Assembly (NCBI GenBank): GCA_012031955.1
Contig: JAAURZ010000157.1
Location: forward strand, 1-6,140
Direction: 5' to 3'
DNA length: 6,140 nt
Origin: Bacteroidia bacterium
Lineage (GTDB): Bacteria > Bacteroidota > Bacteroidia > Cytophagales > Cyclobacteriaceae
Positions 1 to 6,140 of the stretch are shown here, one piece after another. Under the pieces are notes generated by a model. That model was not told the origin of the DNA. It did no database searches and worked only from the letters and a program-made list of their open reading frames with translations. The first letter of the stretch is position 1; the number at the start of each line of letters is the position of its first letter. Made by a program: the position numbers and the translations under genes.

Positions 1-8
1 AAAAAACT

Positions 9-16
9 TATTTTTG
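9..16 (+). promoter_or_regulatory. Putative -7 promoter element of the outer-membrane barrel gene
   Basis: The sequence TATTTTTG matches the Bacteroidota -7 consensus TAnnTTTG and lies 28 bases before the ATG at 45. Transcription would start near base 23, giving a leader of about 20 nt. The matching -33 TTTG box would lie left of the window, so the promoter cannot be confirmed. There is no Shine-Dalgarno sequence before the ATG, which is normal for this phylum. Confidence 0.4.
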
Positions 17-44
17 GGCTCATTTTTAAAGCGACAAAACCCCT

Positions 45-757
45 ATGGTTAGAAAATTGATTGTGGTGTGCTGCATGCTGGCAGGACTGATGGGTGCAAC
101 GGCCGCCCTGGCACAAGATGCCGCCAAACCTGCGAAGACCCGCCCCGACATTCCGGGTAGTTTTGTGGTGGAGTTTGGCTTCAACCAGCCGCTCAGCGTG
201 CCCGACACGATGAACCTCGGCTTCTGGGGATCGCGCACTATGAATGTGTATTACATATACGACATTCGTATTCTGAAAGTAAATTCAGCTTTCATCCTGG
301 TATCGGCCTGGGCATGGAGCGTTACAAGTTCACCGACAACCGTACGCTGGTTTATGCCGACGGCGAAGACCTTGTGGGCATGACGCCTGGCCGCGACGGC
401 ACCAGCAAGTCGATGCTTGTGGCCAACTACTTCGACATTCCACTTGAACTTCGCTTCAGTACCAACCCCGAAGACCCGGTGCGCAGTTTTCGCGCATCTA
501 TCGGCGGCCGCGTCGGCGTGCTCTACAGCTCCTTCACGAAAGTTAAGTACAAGGAGGAGGGCGAAATGAAGAAATTCAAGGACCGCCAAAACTGGAACCT
601 GGAGAAGATCCGCTATGGTGTATTCGCCAAAGTTGGCGTGGGCAACTTCAGCGTGTTCGGCTACTACAACCTGACGCCTGTGTTTCAAAAAGACAAAGGC
701 CCGTCGGGCACAGACATGTCGAACCTGACCATCGGCATTTCGTTGTCGAGCTTCTAG
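45..757 (+). CDS. Outer-membrane beta-barrel protein (porin-like family), frameshifted
   Basis: This is a small predicted outer-membrane barrel of unknown substrate. It opens with a Sec signal peptide: K4 after an initial MVR, a hydrophobic stretch to about residue 20, and a likely signal peptidase I cut after ALA at residue 23. The mature part consists of alternating aromatic/hydrophobic strands separated by charged turns (for example VVEFGF, MNVYYIYDI, SFHPGIGLGM, YFDIPLELRF, GRVGVLYSSF, RYGVFAKVGVG, FSVFGYYNL). It ends in a strand with a terminal Phe, as expected for BAM-inserted barrels. The reading frame breaks at bases 276-278: codons to K78 are in one frame, and the rest (S79 KFSFHPGIG...) are in the frame one base back. 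Adding one A to the AAA run restores a continuous 237-aa protein. The gene converges on the isomerase gene with 7 bp between stop codons. The fold is well supported; the family is probably the OMP_b-brl type, and no specific function can be assigned. Confidence 0.75.
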
Positions 758-764
758 GCTGTAA

Positions 765-1544
765 CTAGTTCCCTTTAAATTCAGGTTTTCTTTTCTCGAG
801 GAATGCCTTCACGCCTTCGTGGTAGTCGTGCGTGCTTCCGGCTATCTCCTGGCAGTAAGCTTCGTAGTCCAGCGCCTCGTCGAGTGTAGATGTGGCCGCG
901 CGTTGGAGCATCTTCTTAATAAGTCCGATGGCTTTGGTGGGGGCGTTTGCAAAATACTGTGTGTACTGATTCACAGCAGCGTCAAGCTCAGCGGCGGGCA
1001 CCACTTTGTTTACAAGGCCCATGGCTGCGGCGTCCGCCGCTTTTATACGCGAACCCATTGCACACATTTCAAAGGCTCTGGCCATGCTGGTGAGGCGGGG
1101 CAGAAAATAGGACGAACCTGAATCGGGTACCAGCCCTATGTTGATGAACACTTCAATCAAGGTTGCTTCTTCGGCTGCGATGATCATGTCGCACGCGAGG
1201 GCCAATGAGCAACCTGCCCCTGCAGCCACGCCGTTGAGCCGGCACAAGACAGGCTTCGGCAAACTTCGCATCGCCCTGATGATGGGGTTGTAGCGCTTAT
1301 GCAGGCTATCGAGGAAAGAGCGCTTCTCTCCTGCCGGTGCTGCCTTCAGATCCTGACCGGAGCAAAATGCCTTACCCTCGCCTGTGAGCACTACTACGCG
1401 TACGTGGTCGTCTTTGGCCACCGCCTTGAGGGCCGCCTGCAACTCGAAGGTGATCTCGTCGTTGAGCGCGTTATACACTTCGGGCCTGTTGAGCGTGATG
1501 GTGGCCACGCCACCGGCAAGATCGTATTTCAGATATTGGTACAT
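765..1544 (-). CDS. Enoyl-CoA hydratase/isomerase (crotonase) family, PaaG-type isomerase
   Basis: This is a cytoplasmic acyl-CoA enzyme of 259 aa, the usual crotonase length. Landmarks from the chosen Met are LNRPE at 18-22, the first oxyanion-hole segment AFCSGQDL at 59-66, YNPII at 85-89, LPKPV at 95-99, the second oxyanion-hole segment NGVAAGAG at 104-111, GLVPDSGSS at 137-145, and the C-terminal DYHEGVKAFLEKRKPEF. The order and spelling closely follow PaaG, the isomerase of phenylacetate degradation that turns ring-epoxide-CoA into oxepin-CoA and can also shift enoyl-CoA double bonds. Both glutamates used by true hydratases are replaced (Ser113 and Phe133), while the Asp of PaaG-type isomerases is kept (Asp141), so isomerase is the better reading. 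Start: an in-frame ATG exists at 1586, but it adds 14 unrelated residues and overlaps the upstream gene. The ATG at 1544 begins the family-typical MYQYLKYDL and leaves a 16-base gap after the membrane protein gene. It is probably the last gene of the rpoN operon. No other phenylacetate genes are in view, so a role in fatty-acid breakdown is equally possible. Confidence 0.88.
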   Translation of the reverse strand: MYQYLKYDLAGGVATITLNRPEVYNALNDEITFELQAALKAVAKDDHVRVVVLTGEGKAFCSGQDLKAAPAGEKRSFLDSLHKRYNPIIRAMRSLPKPVLCRLNGVAAGAGCSLALACDMIIAAEEATLIEVFINIGLVPDSGSSYFLPRLTSMARAFEMCAMGSRIKAADAAAMGLVNKVVPAAELDAAVNQYTQYFANAPTKAIGLIKKMLQRAATSTLDEALDYEAYCQEIAGSTHDYHEGVKAFLEKRKPEFKGN

Positions 1545-1560
1545 AGAGACAGCGTGTTTT

Positions 1561-2184
1561 TTAGAACAAAAGAAAAACAGACACAAAGCTGATGCTGAAG
1601 CCGAGAACGGCGCCGACCATCACTTCGCGCGGTGTGTGTGCCTGCAATTGCAGGCGTGCCGACATTACCAGACCTGCCGCCACAATGAGGGCGATGGTTG
1701 GATAGAAGAGCTCGTGATGGTCCATGGCTTTGTTCAAGGGCACAAGTATGCCCAGCATTCCGCAGATCGCCAGGCTATGCACACTCACTTTCATGAAAAA
1801 AGTGGTGAGCGTGGCACCAACCACGAGGAAATCCACAATGAGCAGAATCTTTAGAAAGTTGTCGTTGAAGTTGATCCTGAACTTGGCGTAAAACAGGTAC
1901 GTGATAACGACGTACAGGATGGTGATGAATATGAAGGGTAAGATGCGTTCGCGTCGCGTGGGCATTTGCAGTGATTTGATGGAGCCAAACACGCGGAATA
2001 TGATGAGGTTGAAAACGGGCAGAAAGAAGGTGACCAGGAAGATCATGAGCAGCACGGCATTGAATGCTTCTATGCGGATGGGCTCGAGGGCGGCAGGCAA
2101 TCCATTGTACAGAATGAGCAACAGGTAGCTTGCCATCAGCAACGGGTGAAACAGGATCGAAACAGCCTTGGCGAGTACGTTCAC
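1561..2184 (-). CDS. PAP2-like multi-pass integral membrane protein
   Basis: A 207-aa inner-membrane protein with about six hydrophobic segments (roughly residues 9-28, 41-66, 81-100, 108-131, 137-150 with 157-176, and 187-207). It resembles phosphatidic-acid phosphatase type 2 (PAP2) proteins, which remove phosphate from lipid phosphates in the membrane. The three PAP2 motifs are recognisable but altered. RRERILP (77-83) stands for the Lys/Arg-rich first motif. KVSVHS (132-137, His136) stands for PSGH. R177-x5-H183-x3-E187 stands for SR-x5-H-x3-D. Whether it is an active phosphatase is uncertain. Its start is a GTG whose first bases overlap the TGA stop of rpoN (GTGA), so translation is probably coupled to rpoN. 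The sequence AAAGGAGA lies 5-6 bases before the GTG, an unusually good Shine-Dalgarno match for Bacteroidota, although those bases also encode the last residues of sigma-54. The FHPLLM segment near the N-terminus is typical of related Bacteroidota proteins and supports this start (from memory). Confidence 0.7.
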   Translation of the reverse strand: MNVLAKAVSILFHPLLMASYLLLILYNGLPAALEPIRIEAFNAVLLMIFLVTFFLPVFNLIIFRVFGSIKSLQMPTRRERILPFIFITILYVVITYLFYAKFRINFNDNFLKILLIVDFLVVGATLTTFFMKVSVHSLAICGMLGILVPLNKAMDHHELFYPTIALIVAAGLVMSARLQLQAHTPREVMVGAVLGFSISFVSVFLLF

Positions 2185-3637
2185 AACATCTCCTTTCTTA
2201 GTCTCGCCACGGGTATGTTCATTTGCTCGCGGTATTTGGCCACGGTGCGCCGGGCAATGTTGTAGCCTTTGTCGTTGAGCACCTTTTCGATCTTGTCGTC
2301 AGACAGTGGTTTGTTCTTGTCCTCTTTGTCGATCAGGTCTTTGATTACTTGTTTCACTTCGCGGCTGCTCACTTCTTCGCCGGAGTCTGTGGCGATGCCC
2401 TCGGAGAAGAAATATTTAAGGGGAAAAATACCAAAGTCTGTTTGGATGCTCTTTGTGCTTGACACGCGCGAGATGGTGGATATATCCATGCTGACCATGG
2501 CGGCGATGTCTTTGAGCACCATTGGCTTGAGCTTAGTTTCATCTCCCTCGAGGAAGTAGTCATACTGGAAGTCGATAATGGCGCGCATAGTGCGCAGGAG
2601 CGTTTTGCTGACGTTGCTTGATGGCGTCGATAAACCACTTGGCAGCGTCGAGCTTTTGCTTTACGAAGGTGACGGCCTCCTTGAGTTTCTTGTCCTTTTT
2701 ATTGCTCTTGTCGTACGCTGCAAACATTTCGCTATAAGACCTGCTTATGCGCAACTCAGGCGCGTTGCGGCTGTTGAGGGTAAGGTCAAGCTTGCCGTTG
2801 CTGTTGGTGAGGATGAAGTCGGGGATGAGCACGAGGTTTTTCACCATGCTTTGTGTGCTGCCGCCACCAGGCTTGGGGTTCAGCCTGATGATGAGTTCGA
2901 TGGCGTCGCGTACAAACTCTTCGTCTTCGGTCTCCAGTTTTTTCTGGATTTTGTCGTAGTGCTTTTTGGTGAACTCGTCGAAGCAATCGCGAATAATTGT
3001 TTTCGCTACGGCCACGTCTATGTCGTGGCCATTGTCCATGCGGTCGAGTTGGAGCAGCAGGCATTCCTGCAGGTTTCTTGCTGCGATGCCCGGCGGGTCG
3101 AAGCGCTGTATGCGTTTGAGAATTGACTCGACCTCGGTGAGATTGGTTTCTATACCTTGCGAAAATGCCAGGTCGTTTACGATGGCGTCCAGATCGCGCC
3201 GTATGTAGCCGTCGGTCTCGATACTTCCTACCAACTGGCGCCCGATGGCGTACTGCCGCTCGTCGAGGCCGAGGAAGTCAAGTTGATCCATTAGTTGTTC
3301 GTGCAGGGAGACGGATGTGGGCAGCGGCATCTCGTGGTCGTCGTCGTCATCGCCGCCATTGCTGTCACTCATTTTGTAGCCGCTGTATTCGTCGTCGCGC
3401 AGATAGTCTTTTATGTCTACCTCGCCATCGTCTTTGGAATTTTCATTCAAAATTTTCTTCAGAATAATCGTCGTCGGCCGTGTCGCCCTCCTCCTTTTCG
3501 AGTGCGGGATTCTGCTCCATTTCCTCCTCGATGCGCGCGTCAAGCTCTGCGGTTGGCACCTGCAGCAGCTTGATAAATTGTATCTGCTGTGGCGATAACT
3601 TTTGTTGTAAGGATTGGGTTAGGCCTAATCTCTGCAT
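2181..3637 (-). CDS. rpoN: RNA polymerase sigma-54 factor RpoN, with two frameshifts
   Basis: Sigma-54 directs RNA polymerase to -24/-12 promoters and needs an AAA+ activator to open DNA. With both frames repaired the protein is 484 aa, normal for the family. Region I is residues 1-48, Gln/Leu-rich, including LSPQQIQFIKLLQ, and is the activator-interacting part. Region II (about 49-105) is very acidic and ends in a run of five Asp. The core-binding region contains FDPPG (179-183) and LNPKPGG. A helix-turn-helix lies near 374-395 (DISTISR). The RpoN box ARRTVAKYRE (461-470) binds the -24 element. Break 1 lies in the AAAATTTT run at 3449-3456: the first frame stops at 3443, and removing one base joins EEN to NENSKDD. 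Break 2 lies in the TTTT run at 2603-2606: removing one base turns QRQQNAPA into QRQQTLLRTMRAI, the normal continuation. Without repair, region I, the core-binding region and the DNA-binding region are on separate reading frames. It is the first gene of a probable operon with the PAP2-like and isomerase genes and is divergent from asnS. No activator gene is in the window. Confidence 0.93.
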
Positions 3638-3678
3638 TCAATGGCTGCTTGCAATTCGCTACTTATTTAAGGCGCTAA

Positions 3679-3708
3679 CAAAGGTATCAATAAACCCAAT
3701 TAGTCAAA
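3679..3708 (-). promoter_or_regulatory. Bacteroidota-type promoter of rpoN
   Basis: On the - strand, TTTG (bases 3708-3705, part of TTTTG) is followed after 18 bases by TACCTTTG (3686-3679). This is a full match to the Bacteroidota sigma-A pattern TTTG-N(about 17-20)-TAnnTTTG. Transcription would begin near base 3672, leaving a leader of about 35 nt before the rpoN ATG at 3637. The position, orientation and spacing all fit a promoter for the rpoN operon. It is a pattern match only. Confidence 0.55.
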
Positions 3709-3762
3709 ACACAATTTTCATTCCAAACTTTTTCATTGCCCGGTTAAAGGTTTAATAAGCCC

Positions 3763-3792
3763 TTTGAATTGACTTGCAAAAATCGTTTTTTG
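3763..3792 (+). promoter_or_regulatory. asnS: Weak candidate promoter of asnS
   Basis: TTTG at 3763-3766 is followed after 18 bases by GTTTTTTG at 3785-3792. The spacing equals that of the rpoN promoter, but the -7 element has two mismatches to TAnnTTTG, at the TA positions. The start site would be near 3799 and the leader would be about 15 nt. No better match exists on the + strand between the two genes, so this is offered only as the best available candidate. Confidence 0.25.
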
Positions 3793-3793
3793 C
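3776..3793. repeat. Inverted repeat in the asnS upstream region
   Basis: GCAAAAA (3776-3782) and TTTTTGC (3787-3793) form a 7-bp stem with a TCGT loop. Flanking bases add a G-T wobble and one more A-T pair. The stem ends 20 bases before the asnS ATG and overlaps the weak -7 candidate, so it could be an operator-like site or, if transcribed, a weak A/U-rich leader hairpin. It may also be chance in an A/T-rich spacer. Confidence 0.35.
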
Positions 3794-3810
3794 GACCTAT
3801 TGGACCTATT
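3794..3810 (+). repeat. Tandem 8-bp direct repeat just before the asnS start
   Basis: GACCTATT occurs at 3794-3801 and again at 3803-3810, one base apart, ending three bases before the first possible asnS ATG. No Shine-Dalgarno sequence is present. The repeat would be in the asnS leader or at its transcription start. Its role, if any, is unknown. Confidence 0.5.
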
Positions 3811-3813
3811 ACG

Positions 3814-5249
3814 ATGATGCTTCGAACCAAGATCAAAGACCTGCTCAGCGCCACACCACAAGGCCAACCGGTAGTGGTAATGGGCTGGGTACGCACATTT
3901 CGCAACAACCAGTTCATTGCCATCAACGATGGGTCGACCATCCAAAACATACAGGCTGTGGTCGACTTTGCCAATGCCGACGAAGCCTTGCTGAAGCGCA
4001 TCACGACCGGGGCATGTGTGGCAGTACATGGAAGGCTCGAGGCGTCGCCTGCCAAAGGCCAGCTAGTGGAGGTGAAGGTGGAAAAGCTGGAAGTTCTGGG
4101 CGACAGCGATGCGGAAAAATATCCTCTTCAGCCCAAGAAGCATTCGCTGGAATTCCTGCGTGAGATCGCCCACCTGCGTTCGCGCACCAGCACCTTCGGC
4201 GCCATTATGCGCGTGCGCCACGCCATGGCCTTTGCCGTCCACAAATTCTTCAATGATCGCGGGTTCTTCTACATCCATACACCCATCATTACCGGGTCGG
4301 ACGCGGAGGGTGCCGGCGCAATGTTCCGTGTTACTACGCTCGATGCAAACAAGCCTCCGAAAACCGACGAAGGCAAGATTGACTTCAAAGAAGACTTTTT
4401 TGGAAAGGAAACAAACCTGACGGTCTCCGGCCAACTCGAGGGCGAAACGTATGCCCTTGCGCTCGGCGAAATATATACTTTCGGCCCTACCTTTCGCGCG
4501 GAAAACTCCAACACCACGCGACACCTCGCGGAGTTCTGGATGATAGAGCCAGAGATGGCATTCTACGACATCAACGACAACATGCAACTGGCACAGGAGT
4601 TTTTGCAGTACCTGGTGCGCTATGCGCTTGAGCATTGCAAGGAAGATCTCGAGTTCTCGACAAGCGCGCGGCCGAGGAAGAGCAGTCAAAGCCAAAGGAG
4701 CAGCGAAGCGAGCTGGGATTGATCGACCGGCTGAAATTCGTTTCTGAAAACGAGTTTATGCGCCTCACCTACACCGAGGCTATTGATATACTTCGCGACT
4801 CCAATCCTAACAAGAAAAAGAAGTTTCAATACCTAATCGACCAATGGGGCGCCGATTTGCAATCGGAGCACGAGCGCTACCTCGTGGAGAAACATTTCAA
4901 GAAACCGGTTATTCTGTACAACTACCCCGCCGGCATCAAGGCGTTTTACATGCGGCAAAATGAGGATGGCAAAACGGTGGCGGCGATGGACGTACTGTTC
5001 CCCGGTATCGGCGAAATCATCGGAGGTTCACAGCGCGAGGAGCGATATGATCGTCTGGTAAAACGGGTGAATGAACTTCATCTTCCCGAAAAAGATTTGT
5101 GGTGGTATTTGCAATTGCGGCAGTTTGGTTCGGCACCTCACAGTGGCTTCGGCCTCGGCTTCGAACGCCTCATCTTGTTTGTAACCGGCATGACGAACAT
5201 TCGCGATGTGATTGCCTACCCGCGCTTTCCGGGCAGCGCCGAATTCTAA
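3814..5249 (+). CDS. asnS: Asparaginyl-tRNA synthetase (AsnRS), with one frameshift
   Basis: AsnRS charges tRNA-Asn with asparagine using ATP, in the cytoplasm. It is a class IIb synthetase. Residues 1-95 are the N-terminal OB-fold that reads the anticodon ([15 protein letters not shown]). The class II catalytic domain follows: motif 1 around 140-160 ([15 protein letters not shown], with its Pro), motif 2 starting [11 protein letters not shown] at 227-237, GSQREER at 404-410, and motif 3 GFGLGFERL at 444-452. The C-terminus RFPGSAEF is normal for the family. A segment near 176-200 ([12 protein letters not shown] to FFGKET) is the insertion usual in Bacteroidota AsnRS. The frame breaks at bases 4654-4657: GAG TTC TCG should read GAG TTC CTC GAC (EFLDK), so one C is missing. 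Repaired length is 478 aa, as expected. Start: ATG at 3814 or the adjacent ATG at 3817. An upstream in-frame TTG at 3769 would add residues with no family likeness and is rejected. The gene is divergent from rpoN. Confidence 0.95.
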
Positions 5250-5254
5250 AAAAT

Positions 5255-5265
5255 ATACAGTGTAT
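5255..5265. repeat. Short inverted repeat ATACA-G-TGTAT with adjacent A run
   Basis: This 11-bp palindrome around a central G sits in the 21-bp gap between the asnS and stress-protein stop codons. Read on the - strand it is followed almost at once by six T (opposite A 5248-5253), so it could aid termination of the stress-protein transcript. The five-pair A/T-rich stem is too weak to call a terminator by itself. Confidence 0.25.
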
Positions 5266-5270
5266 TGTGG

Positions 5271-6097
5271 CTAGCGTTGCTTGAATGCAAGCAACGGTAT
5301 CTTGCTTTGAAACGCCATCTTGCGCGTGATGCTCCTGTCGAATAATTTTTCGTAGAAGCTGTGCGGGTGTGCAAACAATGTAAGCAAGTCGGGCTTCATT
5401 TTGTTCACATACTCTTGCAGGGCCTCGTCCACGCTTTTGTTTACGAGCACGCGCACGAGTATATTTTCATAACCACCTTTTTGCACAACTTTGTCCAGTT
5501 TTGCTTCACTGTCGGCCACAGCCTTTTGCGACGAGGCCACGTGTATCATGTGGACTGTGGACCCGAATTTTTCCACATAGGGTGCCAGGGCCTTCAGTTC
5601 TTTTTCCACATGCTGCAGATCTGTCGCGTAAATGATGTTCTTGAAGTTTTTGAACTGGGCCAATTCGGGTACCGCCAGCACGGGCACGTGACTTATCTCA
5701 ATCATCGACGCCGTGTTCGAGCCCATTACGAGCTTTTTGAGCCCGCTTGCACCGCGGTACCCATTACGATAAGCCCGGAGCGAAGCCGCTTGGCCTCTTT
5801 CTTGACTGCGTCATTGAAGTTCGCTCCTACCACCGTCTTATGGCGCAGCGGCTGGGTTGTCTTTAAGTCTTTGCTCACTTCCGCGATCAGTTCCTCAAAA
5901 TCTTCCTTTGCATATTTGATCAATTCCCGTTCAAGTGATTCAAGTTTGAGCCGCAAACTGGCGCGCGTGGGTTGCGTGATGCTGATGACGTGAAGCAGCG
6001 TGATGTTTCCATCAAGCTGGTTGGCGACTTTCGTGGCAAACTTGATCGCTACTTTGGAGAGATCCGAGAAATCGGTGGGAACAAGGATATTGACCAT
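5271..6097 (-). CDS. Two-domain universal stress protein (UspA family), with one frameshift
   Basis: A predicted cytoplasmic stress protein built from two tandem Usp domains, 275 aa once repaired, the common size for Bacteroidota tandem Usp proteins. Domain 1 (about 1-145) starts NILVPTDFSD, with the nucleotide-contacting Asp9 of ATP-binding Usp proteins. It reaches G-x2-G-x9-G-S at 113-127 (GTRG ... GS), which matches the ATP-binding signature. The frame break lies inside this motif: near bases 5756-5757 one C is missing, so GTRGAS is read as GTAVQAG and stops. Domain 2 (about 150-275) starts KNIIYATDLQH and ends KIPLLAFKQR. It has HPHSFYEKLFDRS where the glycine motif would be, so it probably does not bind ATP in the same way. 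The start ATG at 6097 fits the family, with no Shine-Dalgarno and only 43 bases of upstream sequence in view. The gene converges on asnS with 21 bp between stops. The target and signal sensed are unknown. Confidence 0.88.
5275..5296. repeat. Perfect 9-bp-stem inverted repeat at the asnS/usp convergent ends
   Basis: CGTTGCTTG (5275-5283) and CAAGCAACG (5288-5296) pair perfectly around the four-base loop AATG. The hairpin lies inside the last codons of the stress protein gene and just past the end of asnS, the usual place for a shared terminator of converging genes. Neither strand has a T run directly after the stem, so it is not a canonical intrinsic terminator; it could slow polymerase or protect 3' ends of either mRNA. 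The - strand T run occurs about 20 bases further on. Confidence 0.45.
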
Positions 6098-6140
6098 GGC
6101 AGTTTGTTTGGGTACGAACTCTAAAATTTAATGTTTTTAA

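Noticed and set aside
270..285. Programmed -1 frameshifting in the barrel gene
   Set aside because: The local sequence CTG AAA GTA is not an X XXY YYZ slippery heptamer, and no downstream pairing element is evident. One missing A explains it more simply.
1545..1586. Earlier start of the isomerase at 1586
   Set aside because: It adds a Cys/Phe-rich tail not found in crotonases and overlaps the preceding gene; the ATG at 1544 fits the family.
2578..3126. Long open frame on the + strand opposite rpoN
   Set aside because: It is antisense to well-conserved sigma-54 sequence, has no family likeness, and is what codon bias in a G/C-moderate gene produces. The same applies to the - strand frame at 4063-4695 opposite asnS.
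3443..3460. Programmed +1 frameshifting in rpoN
   Set aside because: The site is a plain AAAATTTT run, the in-frame stop comes two codons later, and there is no prfB-like slippery codon at the stop or internal Shine-Dalgarno. A second similar break in the same gene makes sequencing error likelier.
3619..3628. 10-bp palindrome TTAGGCCTAA as an operator
   Set aside because: It lies within the first codons of rpoN, downstream of the likely promoter, and nothing else supports a binding site.
4588..4605. Sigma-54 type promoter (TGGCAC ... TTGC)
   Set aside because: The gap between TGGCAC and TTGC is 8 bases instead of 5, and it lies inside asnS coding sequence.
6098..6140. Promoter of the stress protein gene
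   Set aside because: The 43 bases in view contain no acceptable TAnnTTTG on the - strand, and the -33 region would mostly lie outside the window.

Overview
The window reads as a piece of a Bacteroidota chromosome, most likely from the Cytophagales/Cytophagia side (inference). The grounds are protein style (a Bacteroidota-type sigma-54 with a long acidic region II, an AsnRS ending in RFPGSAEF, a small outer-membrane beta-barrel, a two-domain universal stress protein), near-absence of Shine-Dalgarno sites, and a TTTG-N18-TAnnTTTG promoter. GC content is moderate. It is housekeeping chromosome; I see no mobile element, CRISPR array, tRNA or rRNA.

Layout, left to right: (1) a + strand outer-membrane beta-barrel gene (45-757). 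(2) Converging on it, a - strand block read from right to left: rpoN (3637-2181), a PAP2-like multi-pass membrane protein (2184-1561, overlapping the rpoN stop by 4 bp) and a PaaG-type enoyl-CoA isomerase (1544-765), spaced like one operon. (3) A 176-bp divergent promoter region (3638-3813). (4) + strand asnS (3814-5249). (5) Converging on asnS, a - strand two-domain universal stress protein gene (6097-5271), with a perfect 9-bp-stem inverted repeat at the convergent ends.

The most striking property is that four of the six genes are interrupted by single-base frame changes: one in the barrel gene, two in rpoN, one in asnS and one in the stress protein gene. Each can be repaired by adding or removing one base, nearly always in a short homopolymer, and each repair restores family-typical sequence and length (237, 484, 478 and 275 aa). 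AsnRS is normally essential, and all the reading frames are otherwise well preserved. I therefore favour uncorrected sequencing or assembly indels over real gene decay, and the genes are annotated as single full-length genes carrying a frameshift.

Functionally the genes are only loosely linked: transcription initiation (sigma-54), translation (AsnRS), acyl-CoA metabolism, a membrane phosphatase-like protein, stress response and an envelope barrel. I did not find a convincing new biological system. The points worth a second look are the indel pattern, the crotonase that lacks both hydratase glutamates, the degenerate PAP2 protein translationally coupled to rpoN, the divergent rpoN/asnS control region, and the hairpin between asnS and the stress protein gene.
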